Source of the DNA: Lawsonibacter asaccharolyticus
GTDB lineage: Bacteria; Bacillota; Clostridia; Oscillospirales; Oscillospiraceae
Length of the DNA: 64,000 nt
Direction: 5' to 3'
NCBI GenBank assembly: GCA_003112755.1
Contig: BFBT01000001.1
Span: forward strand, 2,108,001 to 2,172,000
In this document: positions 50,400-59,969 of the stretch, piece by piece
Numbering within the stretch: the first letter of the stretch is position 1
Layout of the letters: each line of letters starts with the position of its first letter
Program-made: the position numbers and the translations under genes
Notes under the pieces: model-generated
Seen by the model: only the letters and a program-made list of their open reading frames with translations
Told to the model about the DNA's origin: nothing
Databases searched by the model: none

Positions 50400-50867
50400 A
50401 TGGAAGGGCTGGATGATCTGGAATTTTTGTCAGAGTACCGGGAGGACAACCGTATCGAGGCCAAGCGGGCCCAGGGCGGCCTGCCCCACAGCCTCTGGGA
50501 GACCTACTCCGCTTTCGCTAACACCCTGGGCGGGGTGATCCTGCTGGGGGTGGCGGAGGCGAAGGACGGCTCCCTGTATTCGGTGCCACTCCTGGACCCG
50601 GAGGAGCTGGTGGAGGAGTTCTGGTCCATCGTGCAGGACCCCAAGCTGGTCAGCGCCAACGTGCTCCGGACGGAAGACGTGCGGCTGATGCGGAGCGGGC
50701 GGAACACGGTGGTGGCCATCTTTGTGCCCAGGGCAGATTTCCGCCAGCGGCCGGTGTATCTGGGCTCCGACCCCTATCGGGGCACCTACTACCGCTGTGG
50801 GGAAGGGGACCGCCGCAGCCCCCGGCACGAGGTGGAGGCCATGCTCCAAGACCGGGGAAACGACTGA
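50400..50867 (+). CDS. AlbA_2 (Schlafen-type) DNA-binding-domain protein
   Basis: A 155-residue protein made of one AlbA_2 domain: EDNRIEAKRAQGGLPHSLWETYSAFANTLGGVILLGV holds the core (EAKRA and SAFANTLGG), and the end SDPYRGTYYRCGEGDRR is usual. The larger relatives add a C-terminal winged helix (ATP-dependent helicase-like HATPase regulators); here that part is absent. Possible transcription regulator or nucleic-acid-acting enzyme. ATG 50400 with AAAGGAG 7 bases upstream. Confidence 0.85.
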   Translation: MEGLDDLEFLSEYREDNRIEAKRAQGGLPHSLWETYSAFANTLGGVILLGVAEAKDGSLYSVPLLDPEELVEEFWSIVQDPKLVSANVLRTEDVRLMRSGRNTVVAIFVPRADFRQRPVYLGSDPYRGTYYRCGEGDRRSPRHEVEAMLQDRGND

Positions 50868-50880
50868 GCGTAGGGAGAAT

Positions 50881-50915
50881 AGCGAGGACGCAGGGGGGAG
50901 CCCTGCGTCCTCGCT
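50881..50915. terminator. Hairpin between AlbA_2 and spoVT genes
   Basis: AGCGAGGACGCAGGG pairs perfectly with CCCTGCGTCCTCGCT; weak T-tracts on both sides. Confidence 0.65.
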
Positions 50916-50930
50916 GTATCCGGGAGCTGA

Positions 50931-51473
50931 TCAGCTCTCCATGTGTTTTCCCAGGAAGGCGGCCGCCGCCTGGGCCAGCTTGTAGTCGATCTCGTCGGGA
51001 GACTGGCTCTCCCCGTCCTCCGCAAAGATGACGCAGCCCAGCACATCGCCCTCGGACAGGATGGGGGCGGCAGTGCCCACATGGAACGCGGTCCCGTCGG
51101 CGCAGAGGGGAATGGTCTCGGCTCCCGGCTTGTGCTGATAGATCTGACGGCCCTCCATCAGCCGCTCCAGCTCAGGGGAGATCTGCTTGTCTTGGATCTC
51201 ACGCCTGGGGGCGCCGGTGACGGCCACGCAGTTGTCCCGATCGGTGATGACTGCGATCTTGCCGGCGGTGCGGCCGATGGTCTCACACAGCTGGCCGGCG
51301 AACTCGGACACGCCCCCCATGAGGGAATACTTTTTGAAGATGACCCCGCCGTCCCGGTCCGTGTAGATTTCCAGCGGGTCACCTTCCCGAATACGCATCG
51401 TGCGGCGGATCTCCTTGGGGATGACCACCCGGCCCAAGTCATCGATGCGCCGTACGATTCCAGTGGCTTTCAT
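50931..51473 (-). CDS. spoVT: Stage V sporulation regulator SpoVT
   Basis: A 180-residue protein: AbrB-type swapped-hairpin DNA-binding domain at 1-50 (GIVRRIDDLGRVVIPKEIRR) and a GAF-like domain from about 55. SpoVT tunes sigma-G genes in the forespore. AGGAGG precedes the start; a sigma-G-like promoter is at 51515-51543. Confidence 0.95.
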   Translation of the reverse strand: MKATGIVRRIDDLGRVVIPKEIRRTMRIREGDPLEIYTDRDGGVIFKKYSLMGGVSEFAGQLCETIGRTAGKIAVITDRDNCVAVTGAPRREIQDKQISPELERLMEGRQIYQHKPGAETIPLCADGTAFHVGTAAPILSEGDVLGCVIFAEDGESQSPDEIDYKLAQAAAAFLGKHMES

Positions 51474-51514
51474 ATATCAAATTCCTCCTGCGGTTGCATT
51501 TTGTAGACAGAGAG

Positions 51515-51543
51515 TAGTATCCGCAAAATCTGGTTGCCTATGC
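51515..51543 (-). promoter_or_regulatory. Candidate forespore (sigma-G/F-like) promoter of spoVT
   Basis: Minus strand GCATA (51543-51539), 17-bp spacer, GATACTA (51521-51515), one base away from the forespore -10 pattern CATNHTA. Confidence 0.4.
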
Positions 51544-51676
51544 AAAAATTTGCGGAAGGACTTTGCGGGCAGAGTCGTAAGATCCGGCGCGAGAGCGCCT
51601 TGCGGCAGGAGGCTTTTTTGCTTTGATATGAGAGACACCCGAAGGGCCTCCGCCTTGACGGAGGCTCTCCATGGAG

Positions 51677-51711
51677 AAAAAAGTGCTGCCGTCCCCCTGG
51701 GACGGCAGCAC
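51677..51711 (-). terminator. Terminator of the AEC permease gene
   Basis: GTGCTGCCGTCCC pairs with GGGACGGCAGCAC (51683-51711); six T on the minus strand. A second smaller GCCTCCG/CGGAGGC hairpin stands at about 51648-51667. Confidence 0.8.
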
Positions 51712-51724
51712 GGGAACAGCAGGA

Positions 51725-52666
51725 TCACAGGAGGAACATGGCCACTAGGGGCAGGGTTATCATGCAGAACAGACTGGTGAGGAACACGATCTTGGCGGCA
51801 AGGCCCCGGTTGCCGTTGTAGGTCTCCGCCAGAATGGTGGTGACCGAGGGGGCGGGCATGGCCACCGTGATGAGGACGATGGAGGCGATCAGCGGGTTAG
51901 ACAGGGGGAGCAGGCACATCACCGCCCAGGTGAGCAGGGGGACAACGATGAGCCGCATACCGGTGGCGGTGTAGGCGTCCTTGTCCCGGAACAGCTCGGC
52001 CCCCTTGCCGGAGGCCAGAGCCATGCCAGTGACGAACATGGACAGGGGTGTGGTCACATTGGACAGATGGGTGACGGGGGTCATCAGGGCCTCCGGCAGG
52101 GGGATCTGCCCCACATAGAAGATGAGGCTGAGGATAAGGGCGATGTTGATGTTGCTCAGCAGGGTGCGGACCAAATTGACAGGCTGGGCGTCGGTGCCGC
52201 AGTCAGCGCACACCATCCGCACACCCAGGGTATAGACCAGCAGGTTGAAGGGTACGCCGAACATGACGGCCAGGGCCAGGCCCTCCTCGCCAAACAGGGC
52301 CAGGGCCACGGGGAAGCCCATAAAGCCGTTGTTGCAGAAGGTGGCACCGAAGGACCAGATGCCCCGCCGGCCCGCCGGTACCTTCAGCACCTTGGAGATG
52401 CCCCAGGACAGGGCGGCGTACAGGGGGAAGAGGACCAGTCCGATGACGATGATGATGACCCCGTCCACCAGGAAGGCGGAGTCAAACTCCCGGGTGGCCA
52501 GGGAGGAGAAGATGGTGCAGGGCAGGGTGACCTTCAGCAAAAGGCTGGACATGGGGGCGGAGGCGGCAGGGGGGACGATCTTTGTCTTTACGGAGACCCA
52601 TCCCACGCCCATGAGAAGAAACAGGCCGATCAAGCTGGAAAATACCATTCCGATGTCTAGCTGCAT
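51725..52666 (-). CDS. AEC (auxin efflux carrier) family permease
   Basis: A 313-residue, ten-helix permease. AEC features: LLLKVTLPCTIFSSLA, FGATFCNNGFMGFPVALALFG (polar substrate-site helix) and VAMPAPSVTTILAETYNGN. In Firmicutes these carry malate, other organic acids or amino-acid-like anions; the substrate is unknown. Single gene. Confidence 0.92.
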   Translation of the reverse strand: MQLDIGMVFSSLIGLFLLMGVGWVSVKTKIVPPAASAPMSSLLLKVTLPCTIFSSLATREFDSAFLVDGVIIIVIGLVLFPLYAALSWGISKVLKVPAGRRGIWSFGATFCNNGFMGFPVALALFGEEGLALAVMFGVPFNLLVYTLGVRMVCADCGTDAQPVNLVRTLLSNINIALILSLIFYVGQIPLPEALMTPVTHLSNVTTPLSMFVTGMALASGKGAELFRDKDAYTATGMRLIVVPLLTWAVMCLLPLSNPLIASIVLITVAMPAPSVTTILAETYNGNRGLAAKIVFLTSLFCMITLPLVAMFLL

Positions 52667-52808
52667 AGGAACCCCTCCCGGGCCGGCCGATGGCCGGCGT
52701 TCTTTCTGTAAGCCTAGTTTATCAGAGAAGGGGAGGGCTGTCCAGAGATACCGGGGCCGGGAGCGTGAAGATTTTTCCTGGATCTATGAAAAACAGACAT
52801 GCCAGTAC

Positions 52809-54578
52809 TCAGTGGGTCCTGAAATCCACCGCGATGCGGCTGACCAGGCCGTCTTCAAAGAAAAAGAGAATGGCCGGCTTGAGGCGCCCCTCCTGGGAGC
52901 TGTACCAGACGCCCGGAAACTCCTGGCCGTTGAAGGGGGGATCCTGGAGCGTGGGGTAGGCGTTCTCCACCTCCGCGCGGGTGGAGCCCACTCGGATGCC
53001 CCGGGCGGTGTAAAAGGCCGGGTCAGTGGTCTCCAGATACCAGACTGAACGGCGGTCATACTCCGGCTGGCAGTAGGTGACGGAGGTAAAGCCCTCCCAG
53101 CTCAGCTGCTCGAGCTGGAGGCTGTCGCTGGAGTCGCTGCCCCGCCAGCTCTTCAGGACGGTGTGGACGGGACGGTCGTCCTCCCCGTAAAAGGAGATCT
53201 CGCTGGACCAGAGGCCGGCGGGCATGGGGAAGCCGTCCCGCCAGAGAGCGGCGTACACGTCAGACAGCACGCCCTCCCAGGAATCCGTCAGGGCGGCGGT
53301 GAGGAGATGGCCGCCCGGCACCGACATGACGGTGCGCACCCCAAGAAAGTTTTTCGACTGGTCCAGATCAAAAAAGAGGTAGTCCTCCAAATCGTGCGGA
53401 TCGGTCAGACGGTCCCCGCTGCCGTACAGCAGATAGCGGATGCGGTAGATCCCGCACAGGGTCTCATAGGTGGGATAGAGGGCGGCGGGCTGAATGTCCT
53501 GGATCACCAGGTCGCCGGCCTGGGGGGAGAGCCCATCCCCCAGGAACCAGGCCCGACCTGAGACCGGCCGGAAGCGGCCTGAGGTGAAGTAGTCCAGCAC
53601 CATCTGCTCCGCCTCCTCCGTGAGCGCCGGGGGGCGGGGCGTGCCGGGGGAGACGGGGAGGGCAGGGGAGGTGAAGCCGCCCTCCGGCTTCTCGTCCGCG
53701 AAGTGCCATTGCCGCCACAGGGGCGGGTCCAGGTCCAGGCACTCCTCCGCCGGGACCAGAGGGGGCAGGCGGTGGAGGTCGTACGGATTATAGCGGGTGA
53801 AGGTCCCAGCGGACCAGATATAGAGGTGCTCCGCCCCGCTGACGGCGTCCGCCGCGCTGTCCTCCCGGTCGTCGGAGCGGGCGGTGAGGTAGAAGAGGGG
53901 CTGGCCGTCCCCACCCATGCGGAAGCCCTCCAGGTCCGGGTCCTGGATGCAGAGGTCGGCCCCGGGGACCTCCTGGGCCAGCTCCGGGTCGTACTGCTCC
54001 GCCAGGGCCAGATACAGCCCCTCCTCCGTCACCCCGGCCAGTGCCAGGGCGTCCTCCAGGGACACCTGCCGCCGCTCCTCCTTGTCGTACACCAGGGAGA
54101 GGACATGGCCCGTGTTCAGATCGCTGACAAAGTAGGTCTGAAAGAAGAGCAGGTTCAGATACCGGTCGGTCTCCGCGGGGTAGAGCAGGCAACAGTTGTC
54201 ATACCCATCCGTACCGGATGGAAGGGGGCCCTCCAGGAGCGGGAGGTAGCTGTCCCGCAGGCCGGACAGGGCCCGGTTAATGGAGGTCAGCCCCTCGTCG
54301 GCTTTCTGGCCGTCCGGCAGGACCAGAGTGGGGATCTCCAGGTAGTTGCTGTTGGTGTCGTAGTGCTGGACCTCCATCACCACCAGGGGGTCGGCGGGCT
54401 GGCTCCGGCAGGAGACCAGCCAGCCGCAGGAGAGGATGAGCAGGGCGGCAAGAAAGAGGAGGGGGAGAGGCGGACGCTTTTTCTCACACTGAAACAGGTT
54501 ACGGATGCGAGCCTCCGCCTGCCGGGCGGAGCCGGAGAGGGGAGTGGAGAAGGGGGTGGAGGGTGGGGGCTGTTTCAT
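52809..54578 (-). CDS. BlaR1-sensor-derived membrane-anchored protein A
   Basis: A 589-residue paralogue, last of the operon. The N-terminus has the shared BlaR-type motif SGSARQAEARIRNLFQ, then KKRPPLPLL, one membrane helix (about 38-55) ending in LVSC, and a long extracellular part. In that part an Asp/Tyr-rich region (TEEGLYLALAEQYDPELA) and a C-terminal module (RGIRVGSTRAEVENAYP, ending in ILFFFEDGLVSRI) match only protein B of this array. The function is unknown; by descent it could sense a cell-wall or antibiotic cue. The Cys at the helix exit in all five paralogues may be lipidated, although about 50 residues before it is long for a signal peptide. Confidence 0.8.
   Translation of the reverse strand: MKQPPPSTPFSTPLSGSARQAEARIRNLFQCEKKRPPLPLLFLAALLILSCGWLVSCRSQPADPLVVMEVQHYDTNSNYLEIPTLVLPDGQKADEGLTSINRALSGLRDSYLPLLEGPLPSGTDGYDNCCLLYPAETDRYLNLLFFQTYFVSDLNTGHVLSLVYDKEERRQVSLEDALALAGVTEEGLYLALAEQYDPELAQEVPGADLCIQDPDLEGFRMGGDGQPLFYLTARSDDREDSAADAVSGAEHLYIWSAGTFTRYNPYDLHRLPPLVPAEECLDLDPPLWRQWHFADEKPEGGFTSPALPVSPGTPRPPALTEEAEQMVLDYFTSGRFRPVSGRAWFLGDGLSPQAGDLVIQDIQPAALYPTYETLCGIYRIRYLLYGSGDRLTDPHDLEDYLFFDLDQSKNFLGVRTVMSVPGGHLLTAALTDSWEGVLSDVYAALWRDGFPMPAGLWSSEISFYGEDDRPVHTVLKSWRGSDSSDSLQLEQLSWEGFTSVTYCQPEYDRRSVWYLETTDPAFYTARGIRVGSTRAEVENAYPTLQDPPFNGQEFPGVWYSSQEGRLKPAILFFFEDGLVSRIAVDFRTH
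54452..54560 (-). repeat. 5' array repeat, copy A
   Basis: The 5' coding repeat shared by the array genes; this copy keeps the motif-coding part (from about 54490) but has diverged over the membrane helix. Confidence 0.7.
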
Positions 54579-54610
54579 GGTCTCATCTCCTTTCGGTATG
54601 CGGAGGGGGC

Positions 54611-56560
54611 TCAGAGCAGCCGGGTCAAGACGATGCGGCTGACATGCTCCCCTTTAAAAAAGAACAGAAGAGCCAGCCCCTGATCGTTGTCCATGTCCTC
54701 ACAGTACCACATGCAGTCCATCTCATTCAGGGAGGGGTTCCTGGTGCTCTCGGACTTCAGAGCTGGATAGGAGGCCAGGACCTGCTGGCGGCTGTCTCCC
54801 ACCCGGATGCCTCGGAGGGTGTACACATCGGTCCGGGTGGTCTCCACTCCCCGGAGGGTCTCGGAGCCGTCGGAGGCCAGGTGGTAATAGTCGGCGGAAA
54901 AGCCGTCCCAGCTGTATCGGACCCACATGTCCCCCTCGTTCTGGACCAGCCCCTCACCAGGCAGCTCCTCCCGGACGCCGGCCTGGGAGAAAAACAGAGC
55001 TGTATCCTGGAGCCCGGGCCCAGCGGGGGTGGGCCATCCGTCCCGGAACAGGGCTATCTCCGGATCGTACAGATCCCGGAAGGGCTGGCGGGCGACCTCG
55101 TCCAGAGACATGGCGGCAGGATTGGAGATGGCCTCCCCCGCCACGGACAGAAAGACTCCGTCCCCGGCGCTTCGGCTGAGGACGAGGGTGAAGGGCGCCT
55201 CCTGAGGGACCCAGCTGCCGGCACGGAACTGCATGGCCTCCATGGTATAGACCGAGCCCACAGTGTTGTCCGCCAGGGCGGCGGAGCCGAGATAGTCCAC
55301 CAGAGTCAGGAGCAGATCCCCCTCCTGGGGAGGAGAAAGCTGGTCCCAGCCGGAAAAGAAGATCTGGTCCGCCCCCAGACGGGCAGACAGATACTGACGG
55401 ACCAGGGCATAAAATTCTCTGCTGTTCAGGCCGGAGGGTACGGTGTCCTCCTCCGGCAGAGCCTGCATGGCGGCCTCTACCTCCGAATAAGAGCCCATGG
55501 ACCAGCCCTGGACGACAGAGATGCATCCCTCTTCGGGGCTGTACCGGATGCGGGCGGCCAAGTAGAGGTCACTGTCTGCGTCCGCCCGGGCCAGCAGGTC
55601 GTAGGAGGCCTCCGCCATGTCGTTCCGCCCTGGATAGGACCCGTCCGTCGGGGCGAGGGAGAGGATCTGCCAGGAGGCGGAGGCATTGTGGGCGTTCCAG
55701 GGGTTGTGCCCGCTGCGGGTGAAATCCTCCAGCCACACCCGGGTCTGGTAATAGATGCCGATGTTCAGCTGGTCCTCAGGGGCCGTATAGAACTGCTCAT
55801 TGTGATCGGGGAGCCACTGGGGGCCGTCTCCGTCAATGACGGCGTAGTCCGTCCGGGCAAACACGTCCACGCCGCCTGGAGCAAGGAGCGCCAGAGCGTT
55901 CTCCCAGTAGGAGTCATAGGCCGCCCGGGCGGCGGAGCCCTCCTCCCGGACGTCTCCCTCCACCGGCCAGACCCAGGTGAACTGAGTGCCGTCGAAAGCG
56001 AGAAGACCGGATTCTCCCTGAGAGAGCCACTGGGAAAGGCTGTTGGCGGTGTACAGGAGATAGGAGGTCCCGTCCTGCTGGAAGGGAACGGCATGGGGCT
56101 GGCATCCCTGGCCCTGCACCAGAAAGACAGGGCCGACAGCCCCGTCGGACTCCTGCACCACGCCGATGGCCAGTATATAGTGGGAGGACCCGTCGGAGAG
56201 AGAGACAGCGGCCAAGGTGCACCCGTTTCCCGGGAGCGTGGCCAGGACCTGGCTGACTGGAGGAGAGGTGAGATCCAGGGCGGAGAGTCCCCGGTCCAGA
56301 ACGGCCTGTATCAGCCGGGCACTAGGGGCATCATGCTCCCCTGTCTGGACGCAGTCCCCTTCCAGCGGCGGAGCCTCCTGGCTCTGGCAGGCCACCAGCC
56401 CGCCGCAGGACAGGATGAGGAGCAGGACCAGGACCATCAGCCAGACTGGCGGTCGCCGCTTGGGGCCCTGGAACAGGTTGCGGATGCGCGCCTCCGCCTG
56501 CCGGGCGGAGCCGGAGAGGGGCGTGGAGAAGGGGGTGGAGGGACACTGGGATCTGGCCAT
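54611..56560 (-). CDS. BlaR1-sensor-derived membrane-anchored protein B
   Basis: A 649-residue paralogue. It begins with the shared motif SGSARQAEARIRNLFQ, GPKRRPPVW, a membrane helix (VLVLLLILSCGGLVAC), then about 600 extracellular residues. Mid-part segments such as SWQILSLAPTDGSYPG and LFAFDGTQFTWVWPVEGDV-like strands are shared in pattern with protein C (TWAWPAEGDILEEGSRA). The C-terminal RGIRVGDSRQQVLASYP module is shared with protein A. It is thus a mosaic between A and C. Gap to the next gene is 32 bases. Confidence 0.8.
   Translation of the reverse strand: MARSQCPSTPFSTPLSGSARQAEARIRNLFQGPKRRPPVWLMVLVLLLILSCGGLVACQSQEAPPLEGDCVQTGEHDAPSARLIQAVLDRGLSALDLTSPPVSQVLATLPGNGCTLAAVSLSDGSSHYILAIGVVQESDGAVGPVFLVQGQGCQPHAVPFQQDGTSYLLYTANSLSQWLSQGESGLLAFDGTQFTWVWPVEGDVREEGSAARAAYDSYWENALALLAPGGVDVFARTDYAVIDGDGPQWLPDHNEQFYTAPEDQLNIGIYYQTRVWLEDFTRSGHNPWNAHNASASWQILSLAPTDGSYPGRNDMAEASYDLLARADADSDLYLAARIRYSPEEGCISVVQGWSMGSYSEVEAAMQALPEEDTVPSGLNSREFYALVRQYLSARLGADQIFFSGWDQLSPPQEGDLLLTLVDYLGSAALADNTVGSVYTMEAMQFRAGSWVPQEAPFTLVLSRSAGDGVFLSVAGEAISNPAAMSLDEVARQPFRDLYDPEIALFRDGWPTPAGPGLQDTALFFSQAGVREELPGEGLVQNEGDMWVRYSWDGFSADYYHLASDGSETLRGVETTRTDVYTLRGIRVGDSRQQVLASYPALKSESTRNPSLNEMDCMWYCEDMDNDQGLALLFFFKGEHVSRIVLTRLL
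56384..56535 (-). repeat. 5' array repeat, copy B
   Basis: About 135-140 bp almost identical (two or three differences seen) to 58559-58705, covering the N-terminal motif and membrane helix codons. Confidence 0.85.
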
Positions 56561-56611
56561 AAAAGCACGTCCTTTCAGAAGAAATGGAGCGGGGAGAACG
56601 GCGCGGGGTGG

Positions 56612-58732
56612 TCAGGAGAAGGAGAAAAAGCCGTATCCCCACCGCAGATCACACAGGCCGTACCCAGAGAGAACAGCGCCCGCCTCAAACAGCCCGTAAT
56701 AGCCGCCGCGCCAAGAGCGGCAGCGCGGGGAAATATTCTCCGCAGGAGTGCCGGGGAGGTAGAGACAAAACTCGTTTCCACCATCCAGCCCATAGGGGGC
56801 GGCGGCCACATAGCGGATGCCGCCCTCCGTCCACTCCGTCCCCTCCGGGCGGCCGGTGGTCACCTCCAGGTCCGTGAGGGTGAGGGACCAGGTGCGGCTG
56901 TCTAGGGGGGTCAGCATGGAGAAGGCCCCCTGGAACTGGCACAGATAGGTGATATCCATATCGCGGTCGTGGAACTTCCCGGAGAAGGTGCCGTCAGGGA
57001 ACAGGGTCAGGTCGGTGCTCCAAGCCCCAGCCCCGCTGGAAAAGGTGAAATGGACGCCCTCCTCTGGGATGGGGAGCGTGCTCTCCTCCGGAGGAAGAGC
57101 CCCCCGGGATACCACGCCGGTGAGCAGGGGGACGCCGTACCTGGAGAAAGTGTACCGACGGCGGATGTCCGGATAGTTGGAGACATGCTCCGTCTCCACC
57201 ACGCCGCCTGTGTCCTCCAGCTCCAGGGGGGCAAAAAACAGGCCGGAGAACACCAGCAGCCCCATCGCCTCGTTCCAGAGGAAGTGGGCATAGTTCACGT
57301 TGTGGGGAAAACCGCAGTTGACCAGCAGGCCCAGGTCCGCGGAGCCGTCCCCGTTCAGGTCCCGCAGGTCGGGAGCGCCAGGGACCTTGTCCGCATCCAG
57401 GAGGCGGTACAGGCCTTCATAGAGGTGGAGCCCGTCCTCCAAGACGGAGCCGGCGGTGATGGACTGGAGCAGGACAGGGCCGTCCCACACCTTCACCTGA
57501 CGGATGAGCACCGTGCTCTCCATGCCGTCGATGGGAGACTCGTCAAACTCCAGGGTGAGAGTGCGGCCATCCGAGAGGGGGAGGGGGCAGCGGGGAGGTT
57601 CCCCGTCCAGCCCCAGCTCTTGTGGCGTGCCTATTGTCCACTCTACGGCCTGAGGTACTTCCCCGGTCCCGTGTCGGAGGCGCAGGCGGGCAGTGAGGCA
57701 CAACTCCGGGTCCGAGTCTGCCTGGGCTGTCAACAGATAGTCAGCTTCCTCGGAGGCGGCAGGGGAGGACAGCAGGTAGCGGCCATCGGCGGGGGTGAGG
57801 GCACGGATCTGCCAGGCGGCGGGGAGGCCCTCCGTCTGCCAGGGATTGCAGCCCTCCTGAGCGAGCCCCTCCAGCCAGACCCGGGCCTGCTCATACACCC
57901 CGTCGGGCAGGTCCAGCTCCGGGGAAGACCAGAAGGAGTCGGAGTGGTGATAGATCCAATGGGCGGGAGAGCCCCCGTAGGGGCTGGAGGCCGTTTCCCG
58001 GAAGAACAGCTCCACACCGGAGGGGGACAGCAGGGGCAGATAGGTCTGCCAGAATTCCTCATATTCCTGAGCGGCCCGGGAGCCCTCCTCCAGGATGTCC
58101 CCCTCCGCCGGCCACGCCCAGGTGAGCCGGCTGTCCTCCAGGCACACTACCCCGGCGGAGCCGGAGCGGCTGCCCTGATCCAGGGTGTTGAAGGTGTAGA
58201 GCAGGCGGAGCTGACCGCTGCCGTACTCCCGGAACGGGAAGATATGGGCGGCCCCCTCCGGTCCGGAGACCACATAGGCCGGGCCCCGTAGGGTGCTGGT
58301 CGCCTGTTCCACTGCCCCGATGACCAGCCAGGAGGCGGAGCCTTTCTGGAAGAGAGCGGCGGCCAGGGTGGTCCCGTCCTGGCTGTGGGCACAGAGAAGC
58401 TGGGGGATGGATTCTCCGTCCTCTGCCGTACCCATCTGGGGAGCGGCGGCCCCGTACAGGGCGTCTACCAGGAGGAGGTCCTCACTGGAGAGAGGCTGGG
58501 AGGTGGCGGAGGCAGAGAGGGCGCTGATCTCCGCCTTTTCCGGCGGAACCTTTTGGTCCTGGCAGGCCACCAGCCCGCCGCAGGACAGGATGAGGAGCAG
58601 GACCAGGACCATCAGCCAGGCTGGCGGTCGCCGCTTGGGGCCCTGGAACAGGTTGCGGATGCGCGCCTCCGCCTGCCGGGCGGAGCCGGAGAGCGGGGTG
58701 GAGAAAGGGGTGCGAGGGGAGGTTCGGTCCAT
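56612..58732 (-). CDS. BlaR1-sensor-derived membrane-anchored protein C
   Basis: A 706-residue paralogue, the longest. Shared start SGSARQAEARIRNLFQ, membrane helix ending LVAC, then a large extracellular part. It contains an FG-GAP-like calcium-loop pattern (RDLNGDGSADLGLLVNCG) near residue 480 and a C-terminal beta-rich module of about 150 residues with LDGGNEFCLYLPG. Start at 58732 has AAAGGAG 9 bases upstream; the gap to the preceding gene is 17 bases. Confidence 0.8.
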   Translation of the reverse strand: MDRTSPRTPFSTPLSGSARQAEARIRNLFQGPKRRPPAWLMVLVLLLILSCGGLVACQDQKVPPEKAEISALSASATSQPLSSEDLLLVDALYGAAAPQMGTAEDGESIPQLLCAHSQDGTTLAAALFQKGSASWLVIGAVEQATSTLRGPAYVVSGPEGAAHIFPFREYGSGQLRLLYTFNTLDQGSRSGSAGVVCLEDSRLTWAWPAEGDILEEGSRAAQEYEEFWQTYLPLLSPSGVELFFRETASSPYGGSPAHWIYHHSDSFWSSPELDLPDGVYEQARVWLEGLAQEGCNPWQTEGLPAAWQIRALTPADGRYLLSSPAASEEADYLLTAQADSDPELCLTARLRLRHGTGEVPQAVEWTIGTPQELGLDGEPPRCPLPLSDGRTLTLEFDESPIDGMESTVLIRQVKVWDGPVLLQSITAGSVLEDGLHLYEGLYRLLDADKVPGAPDLRDLNGDGSADLGLLVNCGFPHNVNYAHFLWNEAMGLLVFSGLFFAPLELEDTGGVVETEHVSNYPDIRRRYTFSRYGVPLLTGVVSRGALPPEESTLPIPEEGVHFTFSSGAGAWSTDLTLFPDGTFSGKFHDRDMDITYLCQFQGAFSMLTPLDSRTWSLTLTDLEVTTGRPEGTEWTEGGIRYVAAAPYGLDGGNEFCLYLPGTPAENISPRCRSWRGGYYGLFEAGAVLSGYGLCDLRWGYGFFSFS
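58559..58712 (-). repeat. 5' array repeat, copy C
   Basis: Nearly identical to copy B; identity ends where the extracellular domains begin. Confidence 0.85.
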
Positions 58733-58749
58733 GGCGGTATCTCCTTTTT

Positions 58750-59925
58750 CTAAGCGAGGGTCTGAAAGTGGGAATAGACCCACTGGCTGGGGAGGGGTAC
58801 CCCGCTGTAATCCGGGTTATGAAACTGGAACTCATACTGAGGATTGAAGGAGTAGAGATCCAGTCCTCCCTCCCTCGGGACGGCCTTGTAATCCTCGTCA
58901 TAGTAGTCCCAGCTGGCCAGCTCCTCCAGGGTGCTGCCGTCAAAGCGGTAGTGGGCGGCATTGCTGGGGCCCTCCCACCCGCTATGTGCGGAGGTATTGG
59001 CACACAGGATGTGGAGGGCGCCGTCCTCCGCCGTCCAGGAGGACCAGAGCCCGTTGTCGCCCCCCAAAAGGTGGACCTGGCCCCGCCACTGCTGTGGCTC
59101 CAGATCCCAGAGCCCAACCATCAGATTGCCCATTCCGGCGGAGTGAGTGCCCCCTTCCACCAGGGCCAGTCCCAGGACGCAGCCATCCCCCTCCCGGGAC
59201 AGGAGCAGCTGGGAGGACATGTACGGGGCGTCATAGGGGAAGTTATGATGTTCCCTCATGAGCAGATAGGCCAGATCTGGGACAGGCTGGGGGGTGAGGG
59301 TGAAAGCGCCGTCCTCCCAGGCGAGCAGATGCCAGCGGTCTGCCTGCCCGTCGGGGTCCTTCAGAAGCACCCGCAGGACCTGCATAGAGCCGTCAGGGAG
59401 ACGGGTCACCTGAGACTGGGTGGTGAACTGCCCCGGGGCCAGGGAGGCAGGGTCGTCCTCCGCCAGCCGTCCCTGTTCCGTCAGACGGCCGTTTTCCACC
59501 TCCAGAATGATGTACTGGGCCGCATCATGGTCAGAGTGGGAGAGGGCCGCCTGGAGCAGGAGGGCCTGGTGATCTTTGGTGCTCAGATAGGCAGACGTGA
59601 GGACCTGCCGGGAGAAGGCAAGATCCGGGTGGTCATAGGTCCAGGAGAGCTCTTCCCCGGTGCCCAGCCGCACCTCCACGGTGGTGGAGGCGTCCCCCCG
59701 GATGAAAACGGCGGCCCTGTCGTCGATGCTCCCCACGCCATCCAGATCCAGCCGATGGAGGGAGAAGACCAGGCGTGGGGCCTCTCCCTTGACTGGAGCA
59801 GAGGGCGTCTCCCCCCGACAGGACGCAAGCGCTCCGCAGGCGAGAAGGAGGGACAGGACCAGGGAAGCCGTCCGCCGGGCAGAGCCGGAACGGGAAGAGG
59901 GGAGCGGTTCAGGCAGAGCGCGCAT
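58750..59925 (-). CDS. Short, divergent member of the BlaR1-sensor-derived array
   Basis: A 391-residue paralogue with a reduced N-terminus (SSRSGSARRTASLVLSLLLACGALASC): it keeps the SGSAR piece and the helix-Cys exit but lacks RIRNLFQ. The signal is short enough for a normal lipoprotein, with LASC as lipobox. The extracellular part has an FG-GAP-like DLDGVGSIDD and resembles the middle of protein D (LGTGEELSWTYDHPDLAFS beside LGTGEVLTWELPSTGHPRL). Function unknown. Confidence 0.75.
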   Translation of the reverse strand: MRALPEPLPSSRSGSARRTASLVLSLLLACGALASCRGETPSAPVKGEAPRLVFSLHRLDLDGVGSIDDRAAVFIRGDASTTVEVRLGTGEELSWTYDHPDLAFSRQVLTSAYLSTKDHQALLLQAALSHSDHDAAQYIILEVENGRLTEQGRLAEDDPASLAPGQFTTQSQVTRLPDGSMQVLRVLLKDPDGQADRWHLLAWEDGAFTLTPQPVPDLAYLLMREHHNFPYDAPYMSSQLLLSREGDGCVLGLALVEGGTHSAGMGNLMVGLWDLEPQQWRGQVHLLGGDNGLWSSWTAEDGALHILCANTSAHSGWEGPSNAAHYRFDGSTLEELASWDYYDEDYKAVPREGGLDLYSFNPQYEFQFHNPDYSGVPLPSQWVYSHFQTLA

Positions 59926-59969
59926 GGCAGATACCTCTTTTCTAATTTTTTAATGTCGAAGGCGGGGCC

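Noticed and set aside
50400..50867. AlbA_2 protein as a mobile-element remnant
   Set aside because: The domain is complete, has a good start and lies between host genes with terminators; nothing marks it as transferred.
54563..56905. 780-codon plus-strand frame across the array genes
   Set aside because: Shadow of two minus-strand genes that share a conserved N-terminus and proper ribosome sites.
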